A DNA stretch of 29,517 bases from Trebonia sp035294225 (lineage in GTDB: Bacteria > Actinomycetota > Actinomycetes > Streptosporangiales > Streptosporangiaceae). The translations under genes were made by a program, and so were the position numbers. Each line of letters begins with the position of its first letter. Positions within the stretch are counted from its first letter, which is position 1. The notes beneath the pieces were generated by a model. That model saw nothing but the letters and a program-made list of their open reading frames with translations, had not been told where the DNA came from and did no database searches. Below are positions 7,513 through 15,359 of the stretch, piece after piece. Where the stretch lies: positions 1 through 29,517 of the forward strand of contig DATGLH010000150.1 in the NCBI GenBank assembly GCA_035294225.1, written 5' to 3'.

Positions 7513-8727
7513 ATGGGAGAACTGACCGTGCACACGGGAACCTGGACGCCCGAAGACCGGTTCGCCTCGCCGTGGCATTACCTCCCGGTCGAGGTAGCTC
7601 CCGGGACGGCCGCGCTGCGCGTGGAACTGGAATACGAGCGGGCGGGGGCAGTGCTTGACCTCGGCTGCCTCGGGCCATCGGGGTTCCGCGGCTGGTCGGG
7701 GGGTGCCCGGCAGTCGTTCGTGATCGCCGCCGGGGCGGCGACGCCCGGGTACCTGCCCGGCGAGATCGAACCCGGGCTGTGGCAGGTGATGATCGGCCTG
7801 CACATGGTGCCGCCGGAGGGTGTGCGGTACCGCGTCACGGCGGAGCCGTCCAGCGGGCCGACCGCCGGCCATTCGGTGGCGCCCGCGCCCCCGGCGCCCG
7901 CGGCCAGGCCCGCGCGCCGGGAACTGCCAGCGGCGGCCGGGCGCCGCTGGCTGGCCGGCGACCTGCACGCGCACACCGTGCACTCGGACGGCGCGATGAC
8001 CGTGCCGGAGCTGGCGTGCTTCGCGATCGGCCGGGGCCTGGACTTCATCGCGGTCACCGACCACAACACGGTCAGCCACCATGCCGAACTTCCGGCCGCG
8101 GCACGCCGGTACGGGATCACGCTGATCCCGGGCCAGGAGGTGACGACCGCGCGCGGCCACGCGGGGGTCCTCGGCGACACCGGCTGGGTCGACTTCCGCC
8201 GTGCCCCCGACGACTGGCTCGCGGCGGCCGAGCGCGGCGGCGGCCTGATGTCGGTCAACCACCCGATCGCGGGCCCCGTGAGCTGGCTGCATCAGATGCG
8301 CCGCCGCCCGCCGCTCGTCGAGGTCTGGCACTGGAGCTGGCTGGACCTGAGCTGGACCACGCCGCTGGCCTGGTGGCAGGCCTGGGATCCGGCGGCTATC
8401 CCGGTCGGCGGCAGCGACTGGCACAGGCACGGGTCAGACGCGCCGCCCGGCACGCCTACTACCTGGGTGGAAAGCGCCGCGGCCGAACCGGAGGCCATCC
8501 TCGGCGGCCTGCGGGCCGGACGGGTGGCCGTCAGCGCCGGACGCGACGGCCCGGTCCTGATCCGGCACGACGGCGACCTCGTGGCCGCGGGCGCGGACGG
8601 GCTCGTGCTCGCCGGCCCGGACGGGCCCCGCCGCCGGGTGCGCGGCGACCTGGCCAGGCTTCCCGGGGCGCCCGGCTACCACCGGCTGCTCAGCCCGGCG
8701 GGCGCGACCCTCGCGCTCACGCCGTAG
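7513..8727 (+). CDS. PHP-domain metallohydrolase (CehA/McbA-like)
   Basis: A 404-residue two-part protein. Residues 1 to about 112 form a beta-rich N-terminal domain (LPVEVAPGTAALRVELEY ... GLWQVMIGLHMVP). After a Pro/Ala linker comes a PHP phosphoesterase domain with the metal motifs HAHTVHSDG (152-160), TDHN (182-185), GQE (207-209), NHP (249-251) and GSDWHRHG (300-307). These match the CehA/McbA-type PHP family, whose members hydrolyse phosphoesters or related substrates with two or three metal ions. The ATG at 7513 has a weak GGGA; a GTG at 7477 would add 12 residues. It is divergent from the helicase gene with a 97-bp shared upstream region. The substrate is unknown. Confidence 0.82.
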   Translation: MGELTVHTGTWTPEDRFASPWHYLPVEVAPGTAALRVELEYERAGAVLDLGCLGPSGFRGWSGGARQSFVIAAGAATPGYLPGEIEPGLWQVMIGLHMVPPEGVRYRVTAEPSSGPTAGHSVAPAPPAPAARPARRELPAAAGRRWLAGDLHAHTVHSDGAMTVPELACFAIGRGLDFIAVTDHNTVSHHAELPAAARRYGITLIPGQEVTTARGHAGVLGDTGWVDFRRAPDDWLAAAERGGGLMSVNHPIAGPVSWLHQMRRRPPLVEVWHWSWLDLSWTTPLAWWQAWDPAAIPVGGSDWHRHGSDAPPGTPTTWVESAAAEPEAILGGLRAGRVAVSAGRDGPVLIRHDGDLVAAGADGLVLAGPDGPRRRVRGDLARLPGAPGYHRLLSPAGATLALTP

Positions 8728-8735
8728 CCCGCGCG

Positions 8736-9467
8736 CTAACCCGCGGCGAGGAAACGCAGCCTGGCGTGCAGCAAGGCGCGGTGGGCGGCGAGGTCGTCGG
8801 CCTCGTCTGGCTTCTCGGGGCACTCGCCCGCGCTGACCGCCCGCTCCAGCCGCTCGCGGGCGTCCGCGGCCCCGATGGTCTCGAAGACGATCAGCGGGTC
8901 GTCCTCCGCGGCCAGCCACGTCCTGTCGAGCAGCCCGGCGGCGTCGCCCACCCACACGTCCCTGATCCGGCCGCCCCTCCCGTGGTCGATCAGCACCGAC
9001 AGGGCGTGCTCGGAGCCGCCGTAGGCGAAGCTCATCGTCACTGACTCCTGCCTGCCCCCGACATCGCCATAGTGCCAGCACTTCCCGACCGCGGGCGAGC
9101 CGATCACCGCCGCCCAGTCCGGGTCGGCCACGCCGAGCGCGGCCACCCGGTCCGCTGCCGCGGCGGCCGCGTCCCGCAGCTCCGGCGATCCGATCGCCCC
9201 GAAGATCCGCAGCAGCGCCAGCGCCTCCGGCGTGGCGGTCCGCTCCGCGGCCGGCACCAGCGAGGTGGTGAGCGCGGTCATGACACCCGGCATGCCGGCC
9301 GCCCCGCCGGACAGCGCGCCGATCATGTCCGAGCCCCACAATTCGGCGTCGACCGGCTCACGGATGTGGGAGAGCACTTGCTGGGCCTCGCTCAGCACGA
9401 CGCCGAACGCCTGCGACGGCTCAATCGGTGCGAAAAGCCGCTCAATGTCGGGCTCGTCGTGCTCCAT
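8736..9467 (-). CDS. Protein of unknown function, 243 residues
   Basis: I do not recognise a named domain. The protein is acidic and mostly helical in its first half (AFGVVLSEAQQVLSHIREPVD, ELRDAAAAAADRVAALG), then shows a beta-rich segment around GGSEHALSVLIDHGRGG and IRDVWVGDAAGLLDRTW, and ends in a helical region. It has no signal peptide or membrane span. The ATG at 9467 has no clear Shine-Dalgarno; the frame is open to 9533. It converges on the PHP gene, with stops nine bases apart, and is divergent from the STAND gene with 137 bp between starts. Confidence 0.72.
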   Translation of the reverse strand: MEHDEPDIERLFAPIEPSQAFGVVLSEAQQVLSHIREPVDAELWGSDMIGALSGGAAGMPGVMTALTTSLVPAAERTATPEALALLRIFGAIGSPELRDAAAAAADRVAALGVADPDWAAVIGSPAVGKCWHYGDVGGRQESVTMSFAYGGSEHALSVLIDHGRGGRIRDVWVGDAAGLLDRTWLAAEDDPLIVFETIGAADARERLERAVSAGECPEKPDEADDLAAHRALLHARLRFLAAG

Positions 9468-9604
9468 CCGGGTATTCTCGCACGCCACCGCCGGGCCCGC
9501 CGGCACAACCGGCCGGCTGTCCGGGGCGAGCACGCCCGCCCCGGCGCCCTCGAAACCGGAATCGGCCCGGAAGGGCGTTATGCTTCACCGTGGAGGGTGA
9601 GCCT

Positions 9605-12469
9605 GTGCCGGATTCACGCGGGGAACTCATCGTGCTGGTGGCTCGCGTGCTCCTGGCCACCGTGCTGGGCGGGCCGGCAAGCGCCGGGCAGATCGCGGGC
9701 GAGGCCGCGATCGAACGTGTCGCGGCGCGGCTCTCCGGACCGGGCAAGGACGCCCATCAGACAGCGCTGGACCAGGTGACGAGGGGATTGCGCGGATGGG
9801 CGGCGGCGGAGGCCATCCCGGCGGCGGTCCTGGAGACCGGGCTATCGGCGGCGGCAGCGGTGCTGGCGGCGAACGGCCCCGGCGCCGGGCGCATCGTCGA
9901 GTTGAACATGGACCCCGGCCGGGTGTCGGCGGCGGTATTGAACCGGAGCGCTGGCTACCTGCGTGACCTGAGCGAGGCCGAGGAGCAGGTCTGCCGCCGC
10001 GCGGTCAGCGAGTCCTACCGGGTGCTGCTGAGCGACCGCGGACTCCTGCCCGAACTTGACCGGGCCTTCCAGCAGGCGGTCTTGCGGCGGCTGGATCAGG
10101 CAGCGGCAGGCTCCGAGCCGGAGCGGATCGAGCCGGACGCCCAGGCACTGTTCGTCCCGTCCTACCAACTGCCCGGCCGCGCGCCGCCGAGCTTCCTGTT
10201 GCGCAGCGGCTTCGAGGTCGTTCCGTTCCAGGGCAGAGATGACGAAACGGCGGGCTTCATCGCCTGGGCACGTGCTGCCGACACGGTGAGCGTCCGGCTG
10301 TGCTCCGGTCCCGGCGGGCAGGGCAAGACCCGGTTCGCGCAGCACCTGGTGACCCTGCTGGCGCGAGAGGGCTGGGTAGCGGGCCGGCTCCGTCCGCGCT
10401 ACCAGGACGAATCGCTGACGCGCCTGCTCCAGCGTCCGGTCGACACGTTCCTCGCGCTGGACTACGCCGAGACACAGCCGGAACGGCTGCGGACCATCAT
10501 GGACCTGCTCGCGCAGCCACGGCCCCGAGGTTCCAGGCTCCGGCTGCTGCTGATGGCCCGCGGTGCCGGCCAGTGGTGGGACGAGCTGCTCAGACGGGCG
10601 CCGGAGCCGGTGGCGGCGGCGATGGATGGCGCGGTTCATGAGCTCGCACCGCTGTACGGCGAACCGGGCGACCGGGCGGCGGCGTTCCGTGCGGCAATCG
10701 AGGCGTTCTGCGCGGCAGGGAACTACGACGGCACCGGGATCGTCCCGCCGGCGGACCTGGATCATGACCGGTACGCTCGTGCGCTCACCCTGCACATGAC
10801 CGCGCTGGCCACGCTGCTGGACCGCCAGCAGGGGTGGCCGGCGGGCAAGGACGCCGCCCGGCTGGATCCGGCGTCCCGCGTGCTCGCGCACGAACGCAAC
10901 TACTGGGAAGACGCCGCCACCGCGCACAGGCTCCCGTACACCGGTCAGCGGCTGCTGGACGCCGTCATGACCGCGGCGACCTGCTGCGGCGCGGCCAGCA
11001 GGGACGAGGGGATCGAGCTGCTCGGCGGGCTGCCCGACCTGTCCGGCGAGCACCGCCGGGTACTCGGCCAGTACGCGGACTGGGCGAACCAGCTCCATCC
11101 AGGAGACGGGTGGCTGAACCCGCTGGAGCCCGACCTGCTCGGCGAGTACTTCATCGCGCAGACGCTGCGCAGCCAGGACGGCCTCGCCGCCGCCCTGGCA
11201 CGCTCAGCGGCATCTGAGGAGCAGATGTGGCAGCTCCTGAGCGTTACCGCCGGGGCGGCAGGCCGGTACGCCGGCATGCCGGACACGGTCACCGGCATCC
11301 TCGCCGAGGGCAGTGACAAGCTCTGGCTGACAGGGGCGATGGGCGCGGCCTACCTGCCGGATCCGCACGTCCTCACCCGTCCGCTGCTCGCCACGATCGA
11401 CACCGTGACCGATTGGAGTTTCCTGTGGGCGGCCGCCAGGGAGGTGCCGTCCTCGCACCGCGTCAGCGAACTCAAGATCGGCGCGGCGCGAGCGGCCCTG
11501 GACCGCTACCGCCAGGAGCCGCAACGCCAGCCCGAGGTCGAGGCAGAGCTGAAAATGCTCCTCAGCGCCGGCCTGTTCTACGACGGCCAGCACGACAAGG
11601 TTGCCGAAGTGCAGCGCGAGCTCATCAAGGAGTACTCCAGGCTGGCCACGCGGGATCCGCACCGCTACACCGGCGCCCTGGGTTTCGCCATGCTCAACTA
11701 CGGCGCGCAGCGCCTCGCGCCGCCGGAGGCTCGTCAGACCTATCGCGATACCACCCGGGTGATCGCCATGGCCGCCTTCGTCCCGGAGGCCGAGGAGCGG
11801 CACAGGCTCCTCGGCAACGCCTACAGCCTTCGGTCGATGGCGCTGAAGAGCCTTGGCCGGCCCAAGGAGGCCGTCAGGGCCGCCGAGCGGGCTGTGCGGG
11901 AAGCCCGCGCCCTGGCCCGGTCAGGAAGCGACATCGGCATAGCGTGGCTGCCGATGGAGATCATGAACGCGGCGAACCGGTACGCCGAACTCGGCGCGTA
12001 CGAGCGGGCCCTGGAGACCATCCAGGAATCGGTTGACCTCATGCGCGAGGCCGAGAGCCAAACCCCGGACTCGCTGTCGCCGAACATGGCGGATGTGCTG
12101 ACCAACTACGCGCAATGCCTGAACGACTGCGGCAACGTCACCGCGGCGCGCGAGGCGATAGCCGAAGCATCGGCCAGGTATCTGCGGCTCGTGCGCAGCC
12201 ATGGCAAGTTCCGGCCCAAGGCCGAGGCAGCGACGAGGCTGTGGTGGTCATACCTGGAGGCATCCGACATCCGCGATGAGCTCGTGCGTGCCGACTACGA
12301 GCGGCTTATCGGCATCCTCGCCGAACTGGCCGGCATCTGCCCGGAGCTGGGAATCGCGCAGGCCCGGGTCACGTCCGGCTACGCGGCCCGGCTAAGGCAG
12401 GCCGGGGACGGCGAGCGCGCTCAGCGGTACGCCCCGCGCCCCCGTCACGATCCCGGCCGGCGCGGGTAA
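9605..12469 (+). CDS. STAND NTPase with N-terminal helical domain and TPR repeats
   Basis: A 954-residue signal-transduction ATPase. Residues 1 to about 180 are helical with no enzymatic motif I can name and resemble NACHT-associated helical effector-linker domains (e.g. LSEAEEQVCRRAVSESYRVLL). A conserved linker, FEVVPFQGRDDE, leads to Walker A SGPGGQGKT (234-242), Walker B LALDYAET (with Asp286) and a sensor-like LLLMARGAGQWWDELL. A helical middle region follows, then TPR-like repeats from about 690 to 890 (NAYSLRSMALKSLGRPKEAV, NRYAELGAYERALETI, NYAQCLNDCGNVTAAREAI). The GTG at 9605 has GGAGGGTGA upstream. Related actinobacterial proteins are thought to act in regulation or phage defence; the role here is inference. 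Its last 26 codons overlap tag on the other strand. Confidence 0.85.
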   Translation: MPDSRGELIVLVARVLLATVLGGPASAGQIAGEAAIERVAARLSGPGKDAHQTALDQVTRGLRGWAAAEAIPAAVLETGLSAAAAVLAANGPGAGRIVELNMDPGRVSAAVLNRSAGYLRDLSEAEEQVCRRAVSESYRVLLSDRGLLPELDRAFQQAVLRRLDQAAAGSEPERIEPDAQALFVPSYQLPGRAPPSFLLRSGFEVVPFQGRDDETAGFIAWARAADTVSVRLCSGPGGQGKTRFAQHLVTLLAREGWVAGRLRPRYQDESLTRLLQRPVDTFLALDYAETQPERLRTIMDLLAQPRPRGSRLRLLLMARGAGQWWDELLRRAPEPVAAAMDGAVHELAPLYGEPGDRAAAFRAAIEAFCAAGNYDGTGIVPPADLDHDRYARALTLHMTALATLLDRQQGWPAGKDAARLDPASRVLAHERNYWEDAATAHRLPYTGQRLLDAVMTAATCCGAASRDEGIELLGGLPDLSGEHRRVLGQYADWANQLHPGDGWLNPLEPDLLGEYFIAQTLRSQDGLAAALARSAASEEQMWQLLSVTAGAAGRYAGMPDTVTGILAEGSDKLWLTGAMGAAYLPDPHVLTRPLLATIDTVTDWSFLWAAAREVPSSHRVSELKIGAARAALDRYRQEPQRQPEVEAELKMLLSAGLFYDGQHDKVAEVQRELIKEYSRLATRDPHRYTGALGFAMLNYGAQRLAPPEARQTYRDTTRVIAMAAFVPEAEERHRLLGNAYSLRSMALKSLGRPKEAVRAAERAVREARALARSGSDIGIAWLPMEIMNAANRYAELGAYERALETIQESVDLMREAESQTPDSLSPNMADVLTNYAQCLNDCGNVTAAREAIAEASARYLRLVRSHGKFRPKAEAATRLWWSYLEASDIRDELVRADYERLIGILAELAGICPELGIAQARVTSGYAARLRQAGDGERAQRYAPRPRHDPGRRG

Positions 12470-13054
12470 GGCGGCACGGGCGAAGCAGCCGGCCAGGTGA
12501 TCGCTCACCAGGCCGCAGGCTTGCATCGTTGCGTACGCGGTGACCGGGCCGGTGAAGGCGAAGCCGTGCCGCCGCAGCTCGGCGGCCAGGCGCTTCGACG
12601 CGGGGGTCTGCGCGGGGACGTCGGCCAGCGTGCGGGGCGGCGGAGGCGGCGGCCCGGCCGCGGCGTAACTCCAGACCAGGTCGCTGAGGCCGGCCGGCAG
12701 CCGCAGGGCGGCGCGGGCGTTGGCGATCACGGCGCTGATCTTCGCCCGGTTCCGGACGATGCCCGGATCGGACAGCAGGCGCTGCACGTCGTCCGGGCCG
12801 AACGCCGCGACCGCGGGGATGTCGAACCCGGCGAACGCCTTCCGGAAGTTCTCGCGCTTGCGCAGGATCGTCAGCCAGGACAGCCCCGACTGGAACGCCT
12901 CCAGGCTCAGCCGCTCGAAGATCGCCTGATCGCCGCGCACCGGACGGCCCCATTCGGTGTCGTGGTAGGCGATGTACTCCGGGGCGCTCAGGCTCCACGG
13001 GCAGCGCGGCCTGCCGTCGGGCCCGGGGACCGCCCCGCCCGTCGGCTCAGCCAT
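12392..13054 (-). CDS. tag: DNA-3-methyladenine glycosylase I
   Basis: A 220-residue base-excision repair glycosylase that removes 3-methyladenine. The N-terminal CPWSLSAPEYIAYHDTEWG carries zinc ligands Cys18 and His31; LSLEAFQSGLSW contains Glu52, the usual active-site residue; LRKRENFRKAF, GIVRNRAKI and VWSY are conserved; and MQACGLVSDHLAGCF supplies His186 and Cys190. The family normally ends soon after this point, so the final 25 residues look like an extension, and exactly these overlap the end of the STAND gene. The ATG at 13054 overlaps the upstream DivIVA-like stop (ATGGCTGA), so it is coupled to that gene. Confidence 0.95.
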   Translation of the reverse strand: MAEPTGGAVPGPDGRPRCPWSLSAPEYIAYHDTEWGRPVRGDQAIFERLSLEAFQSGLSWLTILRKRENFRKAFAGFDIPAVAAFGPDDVQRLLSDPGIVRNRAKISAVIANARAALRLPAGLSDLVWSYAAAGPPPPPPRTLADVPAQTPASKRLAAELRRHGFAFTGPVTAYATMQACGLVSDHLAGCFARAALPAPAGIVTGARGVPLSALAVPGLP

Positions 13055-13436
13055 GCGACCGCTCCGGCGGCGCGGCGGGGCCCCCGCCGCCCGGCGGCAG
13101 GGGCCGCTGGTGGCGCGCTTGCGGGTAAGGGGCGCCGAGCGGCGGCGCGGGATCTTTGCTCAGGTCGGTGACCAGCTGCTCGAGCGCCACGATCCGCACG
13201 TCCCGTTCCCTGAGCGCCCCGGCGATCCGCTCCATCGCCTCGTCGGTGGCCTGGGCGCTGTACCCCCACAGCGCCGTCGGGAGCCGGAGCAGCGCGATGT
13301 CCGTGGCGGACACGGGCCCTAGCTCAAGCGGGGCGTAATCGAGCCGCTCCGCCGACAGCTCGCCGCCGCGGCCGGCGGCGAGCAGGACCACGGCGGCCAG
13401 GATGGCCACCGCGGCGATCAGCAATACGACAGGCAC
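13047..13436 (-). CDS. Small membrane-anchored DivIVA-domain-like protein
   Basis: A 129-residue protein with one N-terminal membrane span (VVLLIAAVAILAAVVLLAAG) and a cytoplasmic part. The latter contains YAPLELGPVSATDIALLRLP and LWGYSAQATDEAMERIAGAL, resembling the short DivIVA-like segment found in actinobacterial proteins near tag, then a short coiled coil and a Pro/Gly-rich tail. The start is GTG at 13436; no Shine-Dalgarno is apparent. The stop overlaps the tag start by eight bases. A role in cell division or polar growth is suggested only by the resemblance. Confidence 0.75.
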   Translation of the reverse strand: MPVVLLIAAVAILAAVVLLAAGRGGELSAERLDYAPLELGPVSATDIALLRLPTALWGYSAQATDEAMERIAGALRERDVRIVALEQLVTDLSKDPAPPLGAPYPQARHQRPLPPGGGGPAAPPERSHG

Positions 13437-13493
13437 ATAAGGAATCGTGCCACGCCGCGGCAGTGAAATCGCACCCGCGGCGGGAACCGGCGG

Positions 13494-14243
13494 TCAGAAG
13501 GACAGGTCGCCGTGGGCTTCCTTGATGATCTTGACGACCTCTTCGGCTTCGTCGGCCACCCGGAGCAGCGCCAGCTCGTCGGCGCCGATGTTCCCCCTGC
13601 CGAGCATCGTCTCCTTCAGCCAGCTCAGCAGGCCCGACCAGTAACCGCTGCCGACCAGGACGATCGGGAACTTGGTGATCTTCCCGGTGGCGACCAGGGT
13701 CAGCGCCTCGAACAGCTCGTCCATCGTGCCGAATCCGCCGGGCAGCACGACGAAGGCCTGCGAGTACTTGACGAAGACGGTCTTCCTGACGAAGAAGTAG
13801 CGGAACTCGATGCCCATGTTGACGTATTCGTTGAGCCCGGTCTCCAGCGGCAGCTCGATGCCGAGGCCGACCGAGACGCCGCCCGCCTCGGCGGCGCCCT
13901 TGTTCGCCGCCTCCATGATCCCGGGGCCGCCCCCGGTGATCACCGCGTAGCCGGCGTGGCACAGCGCCGCCGCTATCTCCTCCGCCAGCTCGTACTCCGG
14001 GGCGCCCCGCGGCGTCCGCGCCGAGCCGAAGACCGAAACCGCCACCCCCAGTTCGGCAAGCAGGCCGAAACCCTCGACGAACTCGGCCTGTATGCGCATC
14101 ACCCGCCACGGGTCGGTGTGCACCCAGTCCGAGGGCCCGCGCCGGTCCAGCAGGCGCTGGTCGGTCGTGGTCGACGGTATCTGCTTATCGCGTAGCGTCA
14201 CGGGTCCCTGCCGGCGGACCCGGGGTGTGTTGTTTCGGCTCAT
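13494..14243 (-). CDS. LOG-family protein (TIGR00730-type nucleotide 5'-monophosphate phosphoribohydrolase)
   Basis: A 249-residue Rossmann-fold protein. After a basic N-terminal extension come VSVFGSART (69-77), GGGPGIMEAANKGA (104-117) and the catalytic PGGFGTMDELFE (168-179), the signature of LOG family enzymes that release a free base or ribose 5-phosphate from nucleoside monophosphates (cytokinin-activating in plants). The arginine before it in the fold, FRYFFVRKTVFVKYSQ, is also conserved. The ATG at 14243 has TAGGA just upstream; a GTG at 14255 is possible. It lies 22 bp after dapD on the same strand, as in many actinomycetes, and is probably co-transcribed. The natural substrate in bacteria is not settled. 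Confidence 0.92.
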   Translation of the reverse strand: MSRNNTPRVRRQGPVTLRDKQIPSTTTDQRLLDRRGPSDWVHTDPWRVMRIQAEFVEGFGLLAELGVAVSVFGSARTPRGAPEYELAEEIAAALCHAGYAVITGGGPGIMEAANKGAAEAGGVSVGLGIELPLETGLNEYVNMGIEFRYFFVRKTVFVKYSQAFVVLPGGFGTMDELFEALTLVATGKITKFPIVLVGSGYWSGLLSWLKETMLGRGNIGADELALLRVADEAEEVVKIIKEAHGDLSF

Positions 14244-14265
14244 GGTCCTATCCACGGTAGCGCGG

Positions 14266-15102
14266 TCAGGCGTCTACCCCGTGGTCACGCAAGATCGCGT
14301 TGAGTTCCGTCTTGTCGTGGCGGCTGCCTTCCGGCAGCCGCCGGAGCACCAGCACGCAGGGCATGCCGAACTCGCCTCCGGCGAACTGCCGCGGCCGCGT
14401 GCCGCCCACGCAGACCGACCACGGCGGCACCTCGCCCCGCGGCAGCTCCGCGCCGGTCTCCACGTCGATCACGTGCGTGGTCTTCGTCAGGATCGAGCCC
14501 GCGCCGAGCACGGCGCCCTCGCGTACCCGCGCGCCGCCGACGACCATGCAGCGGGACCCGATCATGCACTCGTCCTCGACGACCACCGGCACGGCCTCTG
14601 GCGGTTCGAGCACGCCGCCGATCCCGGCGCCGCCCGACAGGTGCACGTTCTTCCCGATCTGCGCCCCCGATCCGACGGTCGCCCAGGTGTCCACCATCGT
14701 CCCGGTGTCCACGTACGCCCCGATGTTGACGAACGACGGCATCAGCACGGTGCCCGGGGCGATATACGAGCCCCACCGCGCGATCGCGCCCGGCACCACG
14801 CGCACTCCCGCAAGCCGCGTCTTCAGCGGCACCCGGTCGCGGTACCGGAAGTCGCCGGCCTGCGACTCGGCCATCGGCAGCAGCCGGAACGCCAGCAGGA
14901 TCGCGCGCTTGGCGCGCTCGTCGACCACCACCTCGCCGGTCACCGGGTCCACGGCCGCCACCCGGGCGCCGCCCGCGTCGATCTGGTCCACGGCCGCCAC
15001 GACCTCCTGCCGCGCGGCGGAATCTTCCGGGCTCAGCCCGGAACGCTGCTCCCATAGGTCATCGATGACCGGCGACAGCGGCGACTTCAGCGATTCGCTC
15101 AT
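14266..15102 (-). CDS. dapD: 2,3,4,5-tetrahydropyridine-2,6-dicarboxylate N-succinyltransferase
   Basis: DapD transfers succinyl from succinyl-CoA in the succinylase branch of lysine/meso-diaminopimelate synthesis. The 278-residue length and sequence match the E. coli-like class: left-handed beta-helix hexapeptides are seen in YIAPGTVLMPSFVNIGAYVD, MVDTWATVGSGAQIGKNVHL, and GIGGVLEPPEAVPVVVED. The C-terminus ends in the usual LNAILRDHG. The ATG at 15102 starts MSESLKSPLS; the upstream frame is low-complexity Arg/Ala/Pro and is rejected. Mycobacterial DapD belongs to a different, longer class, so this one is notable. It seems to be the first gene of a dapD-LOG-DivIVA-like-tag unit. Confidence 0.95.
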   Translation of the reverse strand: MSESLKSPLSPVIDDLWEQRSGLSPEDSAARQEVVAAVDQIDAGGARVAAVDPVTGEVVVDERAKRAILLAFRLLPMAESQAGDFRYRDRVPLKTRLAGVRVVPGAIARWGSYIAPGTVLMPSFVNIGAYVDTGTMVDTWATVGSGAQIGKNVHLSGGAGIGGVLEPPEAVPVVVEDECMIGSRCMVVGGARVREGAVLGAGSILTKTTHVIDVETGAELPRGEVPPWSVCVGGTRPRQFAGGEFGMPCVLVLRRLPEGSRHDKTELNAILRDHGVDA

Positions 15103-15210
15103 GGCCAGCGAGCCTACCGAACAGCGGACCGCCCCGGACGGCCCATCCCCGCGAGCCGGAGGGCGGACCGAGGAGCGGGGAGCGCGGCGGCGAGCGGCGG
15201 GGGCGCGCGG

Positions 15211-15279
15211 AAGCGGCCCGGGGCAAGCCGGGGAAGCGGCCCGGGGCAAGCCGGGGAAACGGCCCGGGGCAAGCCGGGG
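15211..15279. repeat. 23-bp tandem repeat x 3 between divergent dapD and lysozyme-like gene
   Basis: Units at 15211-15233, 15234-15256 and 15257-15279 read aagcggcccggggcaagccg followed by ggg; the third has one change (aaacgg). A fourth partial copy (aaacgg) starts at 15280. It lies 109 bp upstream of dapD and 80 bp upstream of the plus-strand gene. Confidence 0.95.
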
Positions 15280-15345
15280 AAACGGAACGGGTATGACACG
15301 AAGCGTGACTCGGCCAGCTTGGCAGCGAACCGCCCGGCACGCGGG

Positions 15346-15351
15346 TACCGT
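15346..15351 (+). promoter_or_regulatory. Candidate -10 box of a leaderless transcript
   Basis: TACCGT ends eight bases before the GTG at 15360, the distance expected if transcription starts at the start codon. No Shine-Dalgarno is present in front of that GTG. The -35 is unclear; TTGGCA at 15319-15324 is too far for a standard spacer. Confidence 0.4.
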
Positions 15352-15359
15352 CAGTAGTT

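Noticed and set aside
15211..15279. Possible iteron-type replication origin
   Set aside because: Three perfect GC-rich tandem units with no dnaA box, no AT-rich unwinding stretch and no rep gene.
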